DNA of 39,474 nucleotides from an uncultured Lentisphaerota bacterium (lineage in GTDB: Bacteria; Verrucomicrobiota; Kiritimatiellia; RFP12; UBA1067): NCBI GenBank assembly GCA_900321255.1, contig ONVK01000011.1, positions 1 to 39,474 on the forward strand, read 5' to 3'. The notes below the pieces were generated by a model. The model worked only from the letters and a program-made list of their open reading frames with translations, ran no database searches and was not told the DNA's origin. Each line of letters starts with the position of its first letter. The stretch's first letter is position 1. Shown here in pieces: positions 1 through 6,689 of the stretch. The translations under genes were made by a program, and so were the position numbers.

Positions 1-1890
1 GTCCTTGTTGCCCTTGCAGTGGTACTCGATGAGTTCGCGCGCGCGGTTCTTGAGCGGATTCTGGCGGAACGCCTCCTCACCGAGGAAGGCGGCGTTGTAC
101 TCGTCGATGAACACCCACTTGCAGCCGCCCCACGAGCTCCAGATGTTGCGGCCCCTGTCTTCGCCGCGGTAGCTCGACCACGATGCGATGTGCGGCGCGC
201 CCCATTCGACGATGAACATCGGCATGACGCCCTTCTCCTCCCACGTCTCAAGCCAGTCGCTGCGTTCCTGGATCGGCGCCCAGTCGAGATAGCAGTTGAG
301 AGTGTAGAAGCTGCCGTTCCGGCCTGACTCGTGATGGTACATCGGACGCCCAGGGTCGACCTCCGCGAGGAGTTTGTCAACCTCCTTCGAGTTCTCGCGA
401 AAGCGCTGGCGCCAGTTGACGATGCCGGAGGGAACGTCCGCCTCGAGGCCCGTCATGATCTCGGGGTTCTGGTCGGATTCGTATCCCGTCTGGTTGTGCG
501 TGGACGACCAGAGGATGAGGCCCGGAATGTTCTGCAGCATCTTGACCTCGTAGCACACGAGATTCTCGTAGGCGCCCTTGAGCTGCCAGTCGAGCGGCTT
601 GTCCGGCGGCGCGTACTCGCACGGATGCGGAAGTCCCATGACCGCGAGCATGCCGACCTTCGACGCGGCGCGGAGCGAAAACTCGAAGTCGGCGTTGCCG
701 CCCTCGGCGAAGCCGTAGGTTCCGTCGATCTCGGCATTGAAGCCGTGGCGGCGCATACGGCGGAACGCCTCCTCCGCCTCTTCGTTGGAGACGGCAGACG
801 CCGCATTCATGCCGGAATACTCGGGGCGGAGGTGGATCGGCTTCCCGTTCAAAAGAAGATCCCTGCCCTTCACCGTCACCTCGCGGTAGCCGAACTCCTC
901 GCCGTAGAGCTCGTCAACCGCCTTGCCGTCCTTGAGGAGCGAAACGCGCACGGTGTAGACGTTTTCGGGGCGATCGACGTCCCAGACCTTCGCGTCCTTC
1001 CAATCGCCGCCGAAGACCTTGCGCTGGCCAGCCGCGGCGGTGAACGGCGCGGACTTGAACGACTTCACTTTCTTCCCGCCTTCGAAGATGTCTGCGACAG
1101 CCGTCGTGCCGAGGGAACCCTCGCCCGAGAAGCCGATCGAGAACTCGATCTTGCCGTCCGCGACCTTAGAACGGACCTGGACGTCGTCGAGTCTGAGGCC
1201 CGTCGGCTCCGCCGCGATGTAGACGTCTCCGTTGAGACCCTTGTTGGCGAGCGCCTTCTTCGTCACAGTGCGCGCCTGGTCAGGCGCGTCGAACACCTGC
1301 ACGAGCTTTTCGGGAAGTTTCGCAGAGGTGAAGAGCGCGATCTCGTGGCGGCCAGGCGCGAGCGCGGACGTCAGGTCGACCTCTCCGCCCGGGAAGAACA
1401 CCTCGCCGGACTTCTTGCCGTCGACATACACGAGAACGGCGGAGGGAACCCACCTGAAGCCGAGAACGACGCGCCGTTCGCGCCATTCGCCGGGAATGTC
1501 GACGACACGCGCGTACCACGCGCTCGTGATATCCTTGAACGCCGAACCGAAGACGTCCGCGCCCTTTTCGTCGTATACCGCCATGCCGTCGCGCGCGCGG
1601 CCGGGACTGTCGGGCCATTTGCCGGGGACCTTGAAGAAGTTGCGCATGTCCGCGGTCTTCGGCGCGGACGAGACGTCGGCCGCCTCGTTGTCGACCTTGA
1701 ACGCCCAGAGTCCGTTGAGCGAGATTCGGTCGCGGCAGGCCGTCTTCTCGCGCCCCGCGTCCGCAAGCGACCACATAGCGTCCCGCGTCGGGAAGCCAGC
1801 AGGCGGCAAACCCGGCTCCGCAAAGGCGAACCCCGACGAAAAAAGCGCAACGGCCGCAGATGCGACAACCCTAAATGACAATGAAATCAT
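1..1890 (-). CDS. GH2-like secreted glycoside hydrolase (partial, runs off left edge)
   Basis: The frame is open for 630 codons from an ATG at 1890 to the window edge, so the C-terminus is missing. Residues 1-24 form a Sec signal peptide (hydrophobic core ending AFA before EPG). A jelly-roll sugar-binding domain follows (DIPGEWRERRVVLGF), then an Ig-like GH2 middle domain ending in YGEEFGYREVTVKG, then a TIM barrel starting near LLLNGKPIHLRPEYSG. The putative nucleophile is E562 in MFIVEWGAPH. At the acid/base site the sequence reads LWSSTHNQTGY, so N466 is followed by Q467 instead of Glu, at a spacing to E562 (95 residues) typical of GH2. It may be a beta-galactosidase or beta-glucuronidase relative, or a non-canonical or inactive member; the substrate cannot be assigned. 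The start at 1890 has an AAGGAAG Shine-Dalgarno; an in-frame ATG at 1908 lacks one and would give an acidic n-region. It is divergent from a XylR-like regulator, which probably controls it. Confidence 0.82.
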   Translation of the reverse strand, partial: MISLSFRVVASAAVALFSSGFAFAEPGLPPAGFPTRDAMWSLADAGREKTACRDRISLNGLWAFKVDNEAADVSSAPKTADMRNFFKVPGKWPDSPGRARDGMAVYDEKGADVFGSAFKDITSAWYARVVDIPGEWRERRVVLGFRWVPSAVLVYVDGKKSGEVFFPGGEVDLTSALAPGRHEIALFTSAKLPEKLVQVFDAPDQARTVTKKALANKGLNGDVYIAAEPTGLRLDDVQVRSKVADGKIEFSIGFSGEGSLGTTAVADIFEGGKKVKSFKSAPFTAAAGQRKVFGGDWKDAKVWDVDRPENVYTVRVSLLKDGKAVDELYGEEFGYREVTVKGRDLLLNGKPIHLRPEYSGMNAASAVSNEEAEEAFRRMRRHGFNAEIDGTYGFAEGGNADFEFSLRAASKVGMLAVMGLPHPCEYAPPDKPLDWQLKGAYENLVCYEVKMLQNIPGLILWSSTHNQTGYESDQNPEIMTGLEADVPSGIVNWRQRFRENSKEVDKLLAEVDPGRPMYHHESGRNGSFYTLNCYLDWAPIQERSDWLETWEEKGVMPMFIVEWGAPHIASWSSYRGEDRGRNIWSSWGGCKWVFIDEYNAAFLGEEAFRQNPLKNRARELIEYHCKGNKD

Positions 1891-1901
1891 TGGCACTTCC
1901 T

Positions 1902-1913
1902 TTTCCATGGAAA
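1902..1913. promoter_or_regulatory. Perfect 12-bp palindrome TTTCCATGGAAA, candidate operator
   Basis: The palindrome lies in the predicted 5' leader of the GH2-like gene, just upstream of its Shine-Dalgarno and about 100 bp from the divergent XylR-like gene. Its position would suit a repressor site for that regulator. Only one copy is seen, so the assignment is an inference. Confidence 0.3.
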
Positions 1914-1935
1914 CATCTTTACAAGTTTTGAAGAT

Positions 1936-1941
1936 ATTATA
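1936..1941 (-). promoter_or_regulatory. -10 element of the GH2-like gene
   Basis: TATAAT on the minus strand, followed by AT. Predicted transcription start is near 1929, giving a leader of about 39 nt that carries the Shine-Dalgarno. Unlike most promoters in this window it lacks the upstream TGG. No clear -35 box is visible. Confidence 0.55.
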
Positions 1942-2000
1942 ACAGAATAACCTTACTTTTTTTCGAGAAAAAACCTTTGCTTTTTCGCAGGAGAATCAGG

Positions 2001-2006
2001 TATAAT
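2001..2006 (+). promoter_or_regulatory. -10 element of the XylR-like regulator (leaderless)
   Basis: CAGGTATAAT, an extended -10 variant. Only 8 nt separate TATAAT from the ATG at 2015, so the predicted transcription start falls at or within a few nt of the start codon. Confidence 0.6.
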
Positions 2007-2014
2007 GACATTTG

Positions 2015-3172
2015 ATGAACTCAAACAAGACATTTAACGTGCTAGTCCTGTTCTCGCAGACGACAAAGGCAAGCAACGACGCCCTTGCCGGCATTCTGCG
2101 ATACGCATCAACCCGCGGAGACTGGCGCCTGTGGCTCTTCGACCCCCTCTCGGACAAATACTGCGGAAGCGTCCTCCCGCCGCAGCGCGCAGACGGGATC
2201 ATATCCGGCGAGTCGATATCGCTGCTGCCGGAGTCCGTGCTGCCCGGCCTCAGGCGGGCGGTGGTCACCGTCTCGGGCGAGAACCTGCGCAGCGGCTCGT
2301 CGTCCGTGCTGTGCGACCATGTCGAAGTCTCGGCAGCGGCAGCACGCTTTTTCCTTAAGCGAGGCTTCGCGCATTTCGCGTTTGTGGAGTCGCCGAAGCG
2401 CGAGACCTTCTCTCGCGATCGCCTCGACGCCTTCGCCGCCGCCGTACGCGGAAAGGGCCGGACCTTCTCGCACGCCGCCGTGAACGAGCCCGGCTTCGCC
2501 GCGTGGCTGAAGCAGCTTCCGAAGCCCTGCGCCGTTTTCGCCGCGAACGACCGCTTCGCAATGACTACGTCGGACCACTGCCGCACCATCGGAATACATG
2601 TTCCGGACGAAATCGCCATACTTGGCGTCGATGACGAGGAGATGGTATGCAACTTCACGTCGCCGACGCTCTCGAGCATCCGCCCCGCCTTCGAGCTCGG
2701 CGGATACACGGCCGCCAAGACGCTTGACGAGATAATGCGCGGAACGCTGCGCAGAACCGTCCATCTCCAGTACGGCGTTGACGGAATCGTCGAACGCGCC
2801 TCGACCGCGGTCTCGGCGGCAGGAATCTCCTCGCCGGCGGCAGTCGAGGAATTCATCCGCCTTCACGCAACAGCGAACATCTCGACGAACGACGCGGCGC
2901 GAGCCGCCGGAGGCGACATAGCCCGAATCAAGAGGGCATACCGCGCCACCTACGGCTACTCCATATGCCGTGGAATCCAGGAAACGCGGCTCAGGGAGGT
3001 CCAGCGGCTCCTCAGGCGCACACAGATGCCCATCGACGGCATCGCGGAGATGTGCGGCTTCGGCAACGGCCTGTACCTCAAGACGCTTTTCAGGCGCCGC
3101 TTCGGAATGACGATGCGCGACTACCGGAAGGCGGCCGTGCGCCCCGATGCGCCTACACCATCTCTTCCTTGA
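2015..3172 (+). CDS. XylR-like transcriptional regulator (LacI-type sugar-binding fold plus AraC HTH)
   Basis: This 385-residue regulator probably senses a sugar and controls the divergent GH2-like gene. Residues about 8-265 form a periplasmic-binding-protein-like ligand domain of the LacI/GalR C-terminal type: a typical core strand VLVLFSQ, FAANDRFA, then IAILGVDDEEMVCNFTSPTLSSIRP, the usual signature of this fold. Residues about 280-375 are an AraC-type double helix-turn-helix (ISTNDAARAAGG; PIDGIAEMCGFGNGLYLKTLFRRRFGMTMRDYR). E. coli XylR has the same domain order. The ATG at 2015 was preferred over the TTG at 2012 because ATG sits at the predicted start of a leaderless transcript. The last 20 bp overlap the 3' end of pilT, which converges on it. 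Confidence 0.85.
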   Translation: MNSNKTFNVLVLFSQTTKASNDALAGILRYASTRGDWRLWLFDPLSDKYCGSVLPPQRADGIISGESISLLPESVLPGLRRAVVTVSGENLRSGSSSVLCDHVEVSAAAARFFLKRGFAHFAFVESPKRETFSRDRLDAFAAAVRGKGRTFSHAAVNEPGFAAWLKQLPKPCAVFAANDRFAMTTSDHCRTIGIHVPDEIAILGVDDEEMVCNFTSPTLSSIRPAFELGGYTAAKTLDEIMRGTLRRTVHLQYGVDGIVERASTAVSAAGISSPAAVEEFIRLHATANISTNDAARAAGGDIARIKRAYRATYGYSICRGIQETRLREVQRLLRRTQMPIDGIAEMCGFGNGLYLKTLFRRRFGMTMRDYRKAAVRPDAPTPSLP

Positions 3173-4235
3173 GCTTGGCGACGACGGAATCGGGATCCTG
3201 CGACTTCGTGATGAGCTCCTCGTAGGAGATGAGCCCCTGCTTGTAGAGGTTCGTGAGGGACGCGTCGAGCGTCATCATGCCGAACTTCGCGCCTGTCTGC
3301 AGGTCGGACTTGATCATGTTCGTCTTGTTGTCGCGGATTCTCGAACGGATGGCGTCGGTCGAGGTCATTATCTCGAACGCGGCGACACGCCCATGGACCT
3401 CGCCGTTCTCGTCGAGCTTCGGAAGAAGTATCTGCGAGATAACGGCCTGGAGACCTGCGGCGAGCTGCGTCCTCACCTGCTCCTGCTGGTTTGTCGGGAA
3501 CGCGTCGACGATACGGTCGATCGTCTCGGCGGCGCCGGTCGTGTGCAGGGTTCCGAAGACGAGGTGGCCCGTTTCGGCGGCGGTGATGGCGGCGGCGATC
3601 GTCTCGAGGTCGCGCATTTCGCCGACGAGAATCACGTCGGGGTCCTGGCGGAGCGCGCGGCGGATCGCCTCGGCGAAGCTCGGCACATCGTCGCCGACTT
3701 CGCGCTGGGTGATGAGCGACTTCGCGGACGTGTGGTAGAATTCGATCGGGTCCTCGATCGTGATTATGTGGACGCCGCGTTCGTGGTTGATGACGTTCAG
3801 CATCGAGGCGAGCGTCGTAGACTTGCCGGAGCCGGTCGGGCCCGTAACGAGGATGAGGCCGCGCGGCTTGAAGAGGAGCTCCTTGACGGTCGGCGGGATG
3901 CCGATCTGCTCAAGGGTAAGGAGCGTCGACGGAATCTGGCGGAGAACCGCGCCATAGCGCTTCCTCTCCTTGAAGACCGACACACGGAAACGCGTTCCGT
4001 CGGGGTGCGCGAGGGCGAAGTCTGCGCCGCCGTTCTTCTCGACCTCCTCCATCTGCTCGTCGGTCGATATCTCGCGCACCAGGTTGTAGGAATCCTCTTC
4101 GGTGAGGGCCTCGTCGGAGAGCGGGCAGAGCTCGCCGTGGACACGGAGCTCCGGCGGCATGCGCGCGCGAATGTGAAGGTCAGAGCCGCCTTCGTCGATG
4201 GTGGCCTGCAGAAGCTCGCTCATATGTACGTCCAT
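3153..4235 (-). CDS. pilT: PilT-type twisting-motility ATPase
   Basis: A 360-residue hexameric ATPase that would drive retraction of type IV pili at the inner-membrane base. It shows Walker A GPTGSGKSTT, the Asp box around IEDPIEFYH, Walker B region DVILVGEMRDLETI and His box HLVFGTLHTTGAAETIDRI. The N-terminus (MSELLQATIDEGGSDLHIRA) is the usual PAS-like PilT/PilU start, and the length matches PilT rather than PilB. The C-terminal retraction motif region reads SRIRDNKTNMI, a divergent form of AIRNLIRE. The start at 4235 has an AAAGGAG Shine-Dalgarno 8 nt away; ATG 4223 is a weaker alternative. No other pilus gene is in the window, and the gene forms its own transcription unit. Confidence 0.93.
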   Translation of the reverse strand: MDVHMSELLQATIDEGGSDLHIRARMPPELRVHGELCPLSDEALTEEDSYNLVREISTDEQMEEVEKNGGADFALAHPDGTRFRVSVFKERKRYGAVLRQIPSTLLTLEQIGIPPTVKELLFKPRGLILVTGPTGSGKSTTLASMLNVINHERGVHIITIEDPIEFYHTSAKSLITQREVGDDVPSFAEAIRRALRQDPDVILVGEMRDLETIAAAITAAETGHLVFGTLHTTGAAETIDRIVDAFPTNQQEQVRTQLAAGLQAVISQILLPKLDENGEVHGRVAAFEIMTSTDAIRSRIRDNKTNMIKSDLQTGAKFGMMTLDASLTNLYKQGLISYEELITKSQDPDSVVAKLKEEMV

Positions 4236-4313
4236 GTACGTCTCTCCTTTTGTTTCATTTCCTGAACCGGCGTAGCGGAACCGGCGCTCATCGCCAGCCC
4301 CCGCTACACGAGT

Positions 4314-4319
4314 ATTCTA
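4314..4319 (-). promoter_or_regulatory. pilT promoter, extended -10 TGGTAGAAT
   Basis: The minus strand reads TTATGGTAGAATAC. The predicted start near 4307 gives a leader of about 70 nt. The leader can fold into a stem pairing 4272-4278 with 4301-4307 (GTAGCGG/CCGCTAC) with an inner GGCG/CGCC helix, followed by the pilT Shine-Dalgarno. Confidence 0.6.
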
Positions 4320-4338
4320 CCATAATTCCGAGCGGATT

Positions 4339-4355
4339 TGTGATGCAATTTCACA
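4339..4355. promoter_or_regulatory. CRP/FNR-like dyad TGTGA-N7-TCACA upstream of pilT
   Basis: The dyad centre at 4347 lies about 40 bp upstream of the predicted pilT start, where a class II activator would bind. The spacer is 7 nt rather than the 6 nt of the E. coli CRP site, and no CRP homologue is in the window, so this is only a candidate. Confidence 0.3.
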
Positions 4356-4379
4356 TCCCGAGGCGATGACAAGAAGAGG

Positions 4380-5615
4380 TCATTCGCCTATGCGGTCGCG
4401 GCGGAAGGTGAAGAAGAACGACACGGACATCATAAGCGCGGCAAGCGCGTACGTGGCGGCCATGAGACTGAACGCGATGGAATAGGCCCGGTCTCCGAAG
4501 GACGAGAAGACCCAGCCCATCAACTCGCCCGAAAACAGCGCGCCCAGCCCCATAGCGAGAAGCAGCATAAAACCGACTACGGAAGCGCGGTGCCGCGCAG
4601 GAACGACATCGAACACCGACGCGTGCGTATTCACCTCGAACAGCCCGCGGAAAAGCCCGTACGCCGCCGTCATCGCCATCGCCGCCGCGAATGTCCCGCA
4701 CCGCCCCACGAGCAGAAGCGCGGGAGCGCCGAGCAGAAGCGCGACGATCTGGAACCCGAGGCGGAAACGCGGGTATCGCACCACAAGGCGGTCGGTCACC
4801 CACCCGCCGAGAAGAATCGCCGCGAATGCGACGAGGTGGTGATAGAACATCGCATGCGCCCCGGCCGTCGCGCCGTCGAGCCCGAACCGCTCGTGGAACA
4901 TCTTGGGCGCCCACGTGATGTAGGTGTTGTTGACGCAGCATATCGCGATGAAGCCAGTCGTCGCAAGGAGCGCGGACGGGCAGCCGAAGAACGCCTTGAA
5001 CCCATCGAGCAGAGACCCGGCGCCTTCGGCCCTCCTCCCGGACGGACCGGCATCCCCGTCCTTGAGGAGCCAGATGAACGCAATGCCCAGCAGGAGCCCC
5101 GCTGCGCCGAACACGACGAACACGCCGTGCCACGAGCCGACGAGGCCGAGCGCCTTCAGGGCGAGAACGCCGCTCAGCATCAGGCCCGCGTACAGCGCGG
5201 CCTGGTGAATGGAAAACGCAAGCGAACGCGTCTCGCGGTGGTGCGATGCGAGCAGCGACATCGCGCTGGGCCCGTAGAAGCTCTCGCCACCCCCCGTAGC
5301 GACGGAACGGAGCAGGATGACAGCGGTGAAGGACGACGCAAAGCCAAGCCCCATGGTCGCAATCGACCAGAAGACGAGCGAGCCGGTTATGATCCACTTG
5401 CGGCTGAATCGGTCGCCGAGAAAACCGGCGACGAACGTCACCACGGCAATCGTCAGGAACAGGACGGTGTTGATGTGCCCAAGCTGGCGGTCAGTGAGCG
5501 ACAGGTCTGCCTGCACATACGGAAGCAGCACGCCGAAGATGGCGCGGTCGGCCTGATGGAAGAAGTAAGCCCCGCTCAGGAGCGCGACCACGGCCCACCT
5601 GTACCAGCGGCCCAT
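4380..5615 (-). CDS. MFS transporter
   Basis: A 411-residue major facilitator with about 12 hydrophobic segments in the inner membrane. The motif A loop between TM2 and TM3 reads GFLGDRFSRKWII. An N-terminal SGAYFFHQADRAIFGVLLPYVQADLSLTDRQLG segment is of the type seen in sugar-acid, hexose-phosphate and Spinster-like MFS families. The substrate cannot be assigned from sequence alone. It starts 4 nt after the asd stop codon and must be co-transcribed with asd; no Shine-Dalgarno of its own is evident, so translational coupling is likely. The pairing with asd suggests no shared pathway. Confidence 0.85.
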   Translation of the reverse strand: MGRWYRWAVVALLSGAYFFHQADRAIFGVLLPYVQADLSLTDRQLGHINTVLFLTIAVVTFVAGFLGDRFSRKWIITGSLVFWSIATMGLGFASSFTAVILLRSVATGGGESFYGPSAMSLLASHHRETRSLAFSIHQAALYAGLMLSGVLALKALGLVGSWHGVFVVFGAAGLLLGIAFIWLLKDGDAGPSGRRAEGAGSLLDGFKAFFGCPSALLATTGFIAICCVNNTYITWAPKMFHERFGLDGATAGAHAMFYHHLVAFAAILLGGWVTDRLVVRYPRFRLGFQIVALLLGAPALLLVGRCGTFAAAMAMTAAYGLFRGLFEVNTHASVFDVVPARHRASVVGFMLLLAMGLGALFSGELMGWVFSSFGDRAYSIAFSLMAATYALAALMMSVSFFFTFRRDRIGE

Positions 5616-5619
5616 GTCG

Positions 5620-6633
5620 TCAGACGAGGTTGCGCTTCACGAGGTGTTCGGCGATTTCGACGGCATTGAGGGCCGCGCCGCGGAGAAGCTGGTCTCCCGA
5701 GACGAACATCTCAAGCCCCTTCCTGTCGTCGCGGCTGATGTCCTGGCGGATGCGACCGGCGAGGACATCGTACTTCGCGGTCGCGTCGAGCGGCATCGGG
5801 TAGCCGCCGTTCAGAGGATCGTCAACGACCCTCACTCCCTCGCACTTCGAGAGGATCTCGCGCGCCTCGGCAGGCGTGATGTCGTTCTCGAACTCGAGGT
5901 TCAGCGACTCGGAATGGGCGCGCGCGATCGGCACGCGCACGCAGGTGCACGAGAGCTTCAGCGTCGGATGGTGAAGCATCTTGCGCGACTCGTTGAGCAT
6001 CTTGAGCTCTTCGAGCGTGTACCAGTTCTCCTCGTTGAACTTGTCGATGTGGGGAATGAGGTTGTACATCAGCTGGTGCTGGAAGGCCTTCACTTCGAGC
6101 GGCTCGCCCTTCGCGTAGGCGCGGATCTGGTCCTCGAGCTCGTTGAGCCCCGGCTGGCCCGCGCCCGACGCCGCCTGGTAGGTCGCCGCGACGACGCGCT
6201 TCAGCCCCTTCGCCTTATGGAGCGGAGCGACGGCCTCGAGCATGATCGCGGTCGTGCAGTTGGGGTTCGCGATGACGCCTTTGTTCCAGTCGAGGTCCTC
6301 GGCGTTCACCTGCGGCACGACGAGCGGGACCTCGGGATCCTGGCGGAACGCGCGGGAGTTGTCGATCATCTTCGCTCCGGCCTTGACGACGGCGTCCTTG
6401 AGCTGGATCGCGACATCCGTCTTGCCTGCGAAAAGGACGATGTCGAGGCCGTTGAACGAGTTTTCGTCGGCCTTCCTGACGTGGTACGTCTCTCCGAGTA
6501 TCTGCTCGTCGCGCTCGCGCGACGCGAACACCTGCACCGCCCCCTTGAGCGGGAAATTCCGCTCCTTGAGGACCTTTATCATCTCGGTGCCGACGGCACC
6601 GACGCCAACGAGACCTACTGAGTACTGCTTCAT
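5620..6633 (-). CDS. asd: Aspartate-semialdehyde dehydrogenase
   Basis: Reduces aspartyl-4-phosphate to aspartate-4-semialdehyde with NADPH, feeding lysine/diaminopimelate, threonine and methionine synthesis in the cytoplasm. The 337-residue protein has the N-terminal dinucleotide motif VGVGAVGTEMI, the catalytic Cys in NPNCTTAIM, and SRAFRQDPEVPLVVPQVN, as in the USG-1/Asd family. The ATG at 6633 is preferred over the in-frame ATG at 6642. The latter directly abuts the TATAAT and would lie upstream of the predicted transcription start, whereas 6633 suits a leaderless message. It is the first gene of a two-gene operon with the MFS transporter. Confidence 0.95.
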   Translation of the reverse strand: MKQYSVGLVGVGAVGTEMIKVLKERNFPLKGAVQVFASRERDEQILGETYHVRKADENSFNGLDIVLFAGKTDVAIQLKDAVVKAGAKMIDNSRAFRQDPEVPLVVPQVNAEDLDWNKGVIANPNCTTAIMLEAVAPLHKAKGLKRVVAATYQAASGAGQPGLNELEDQIRAYAKGEPLEVKAFQHQLMYNLIPHIDKFNEENWYTLEELKMLNESRKMLHHPTLKLSCTCVRVPIARAHSESLNLEFENDITPAEAREILSKCEGVRVVDDPLNGGYPMPLDATAKYDVLAGRIRQDISRDDRKGLEMFVSGDQLLRGAALNAVEIAEHLVKRNLV

Positions 6634-6642
6634 AGGGCGCAT

Positions 6643-6648
6643 ATTATA
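6643..6648 (-). promoter_or_regulatory. asd promoter, extended -10 TTTTGGTATAATAT (leaderless)
   Basis: The minus-strand hexamer TATAAT is preceded by TTTTGG and separated from the asd ATG by 9 nt with no Shine-Dalgarno. It lies in the short gap after the GH78 gene. Confidence 0.7.
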
Positions 6649-6689
6649 CCAAAAAACGCGGCGGAGTTGCCGTGCGGCGCGCGCTCAGG

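Noticed and set aside
331..1878. Long open frame on the plus strand opposite the GH2-like gene
   Set aside because: It is Arg-rich with no family match, and lies exactly antisense to a frame with clear domains. High GC makes such antisense frames common here.
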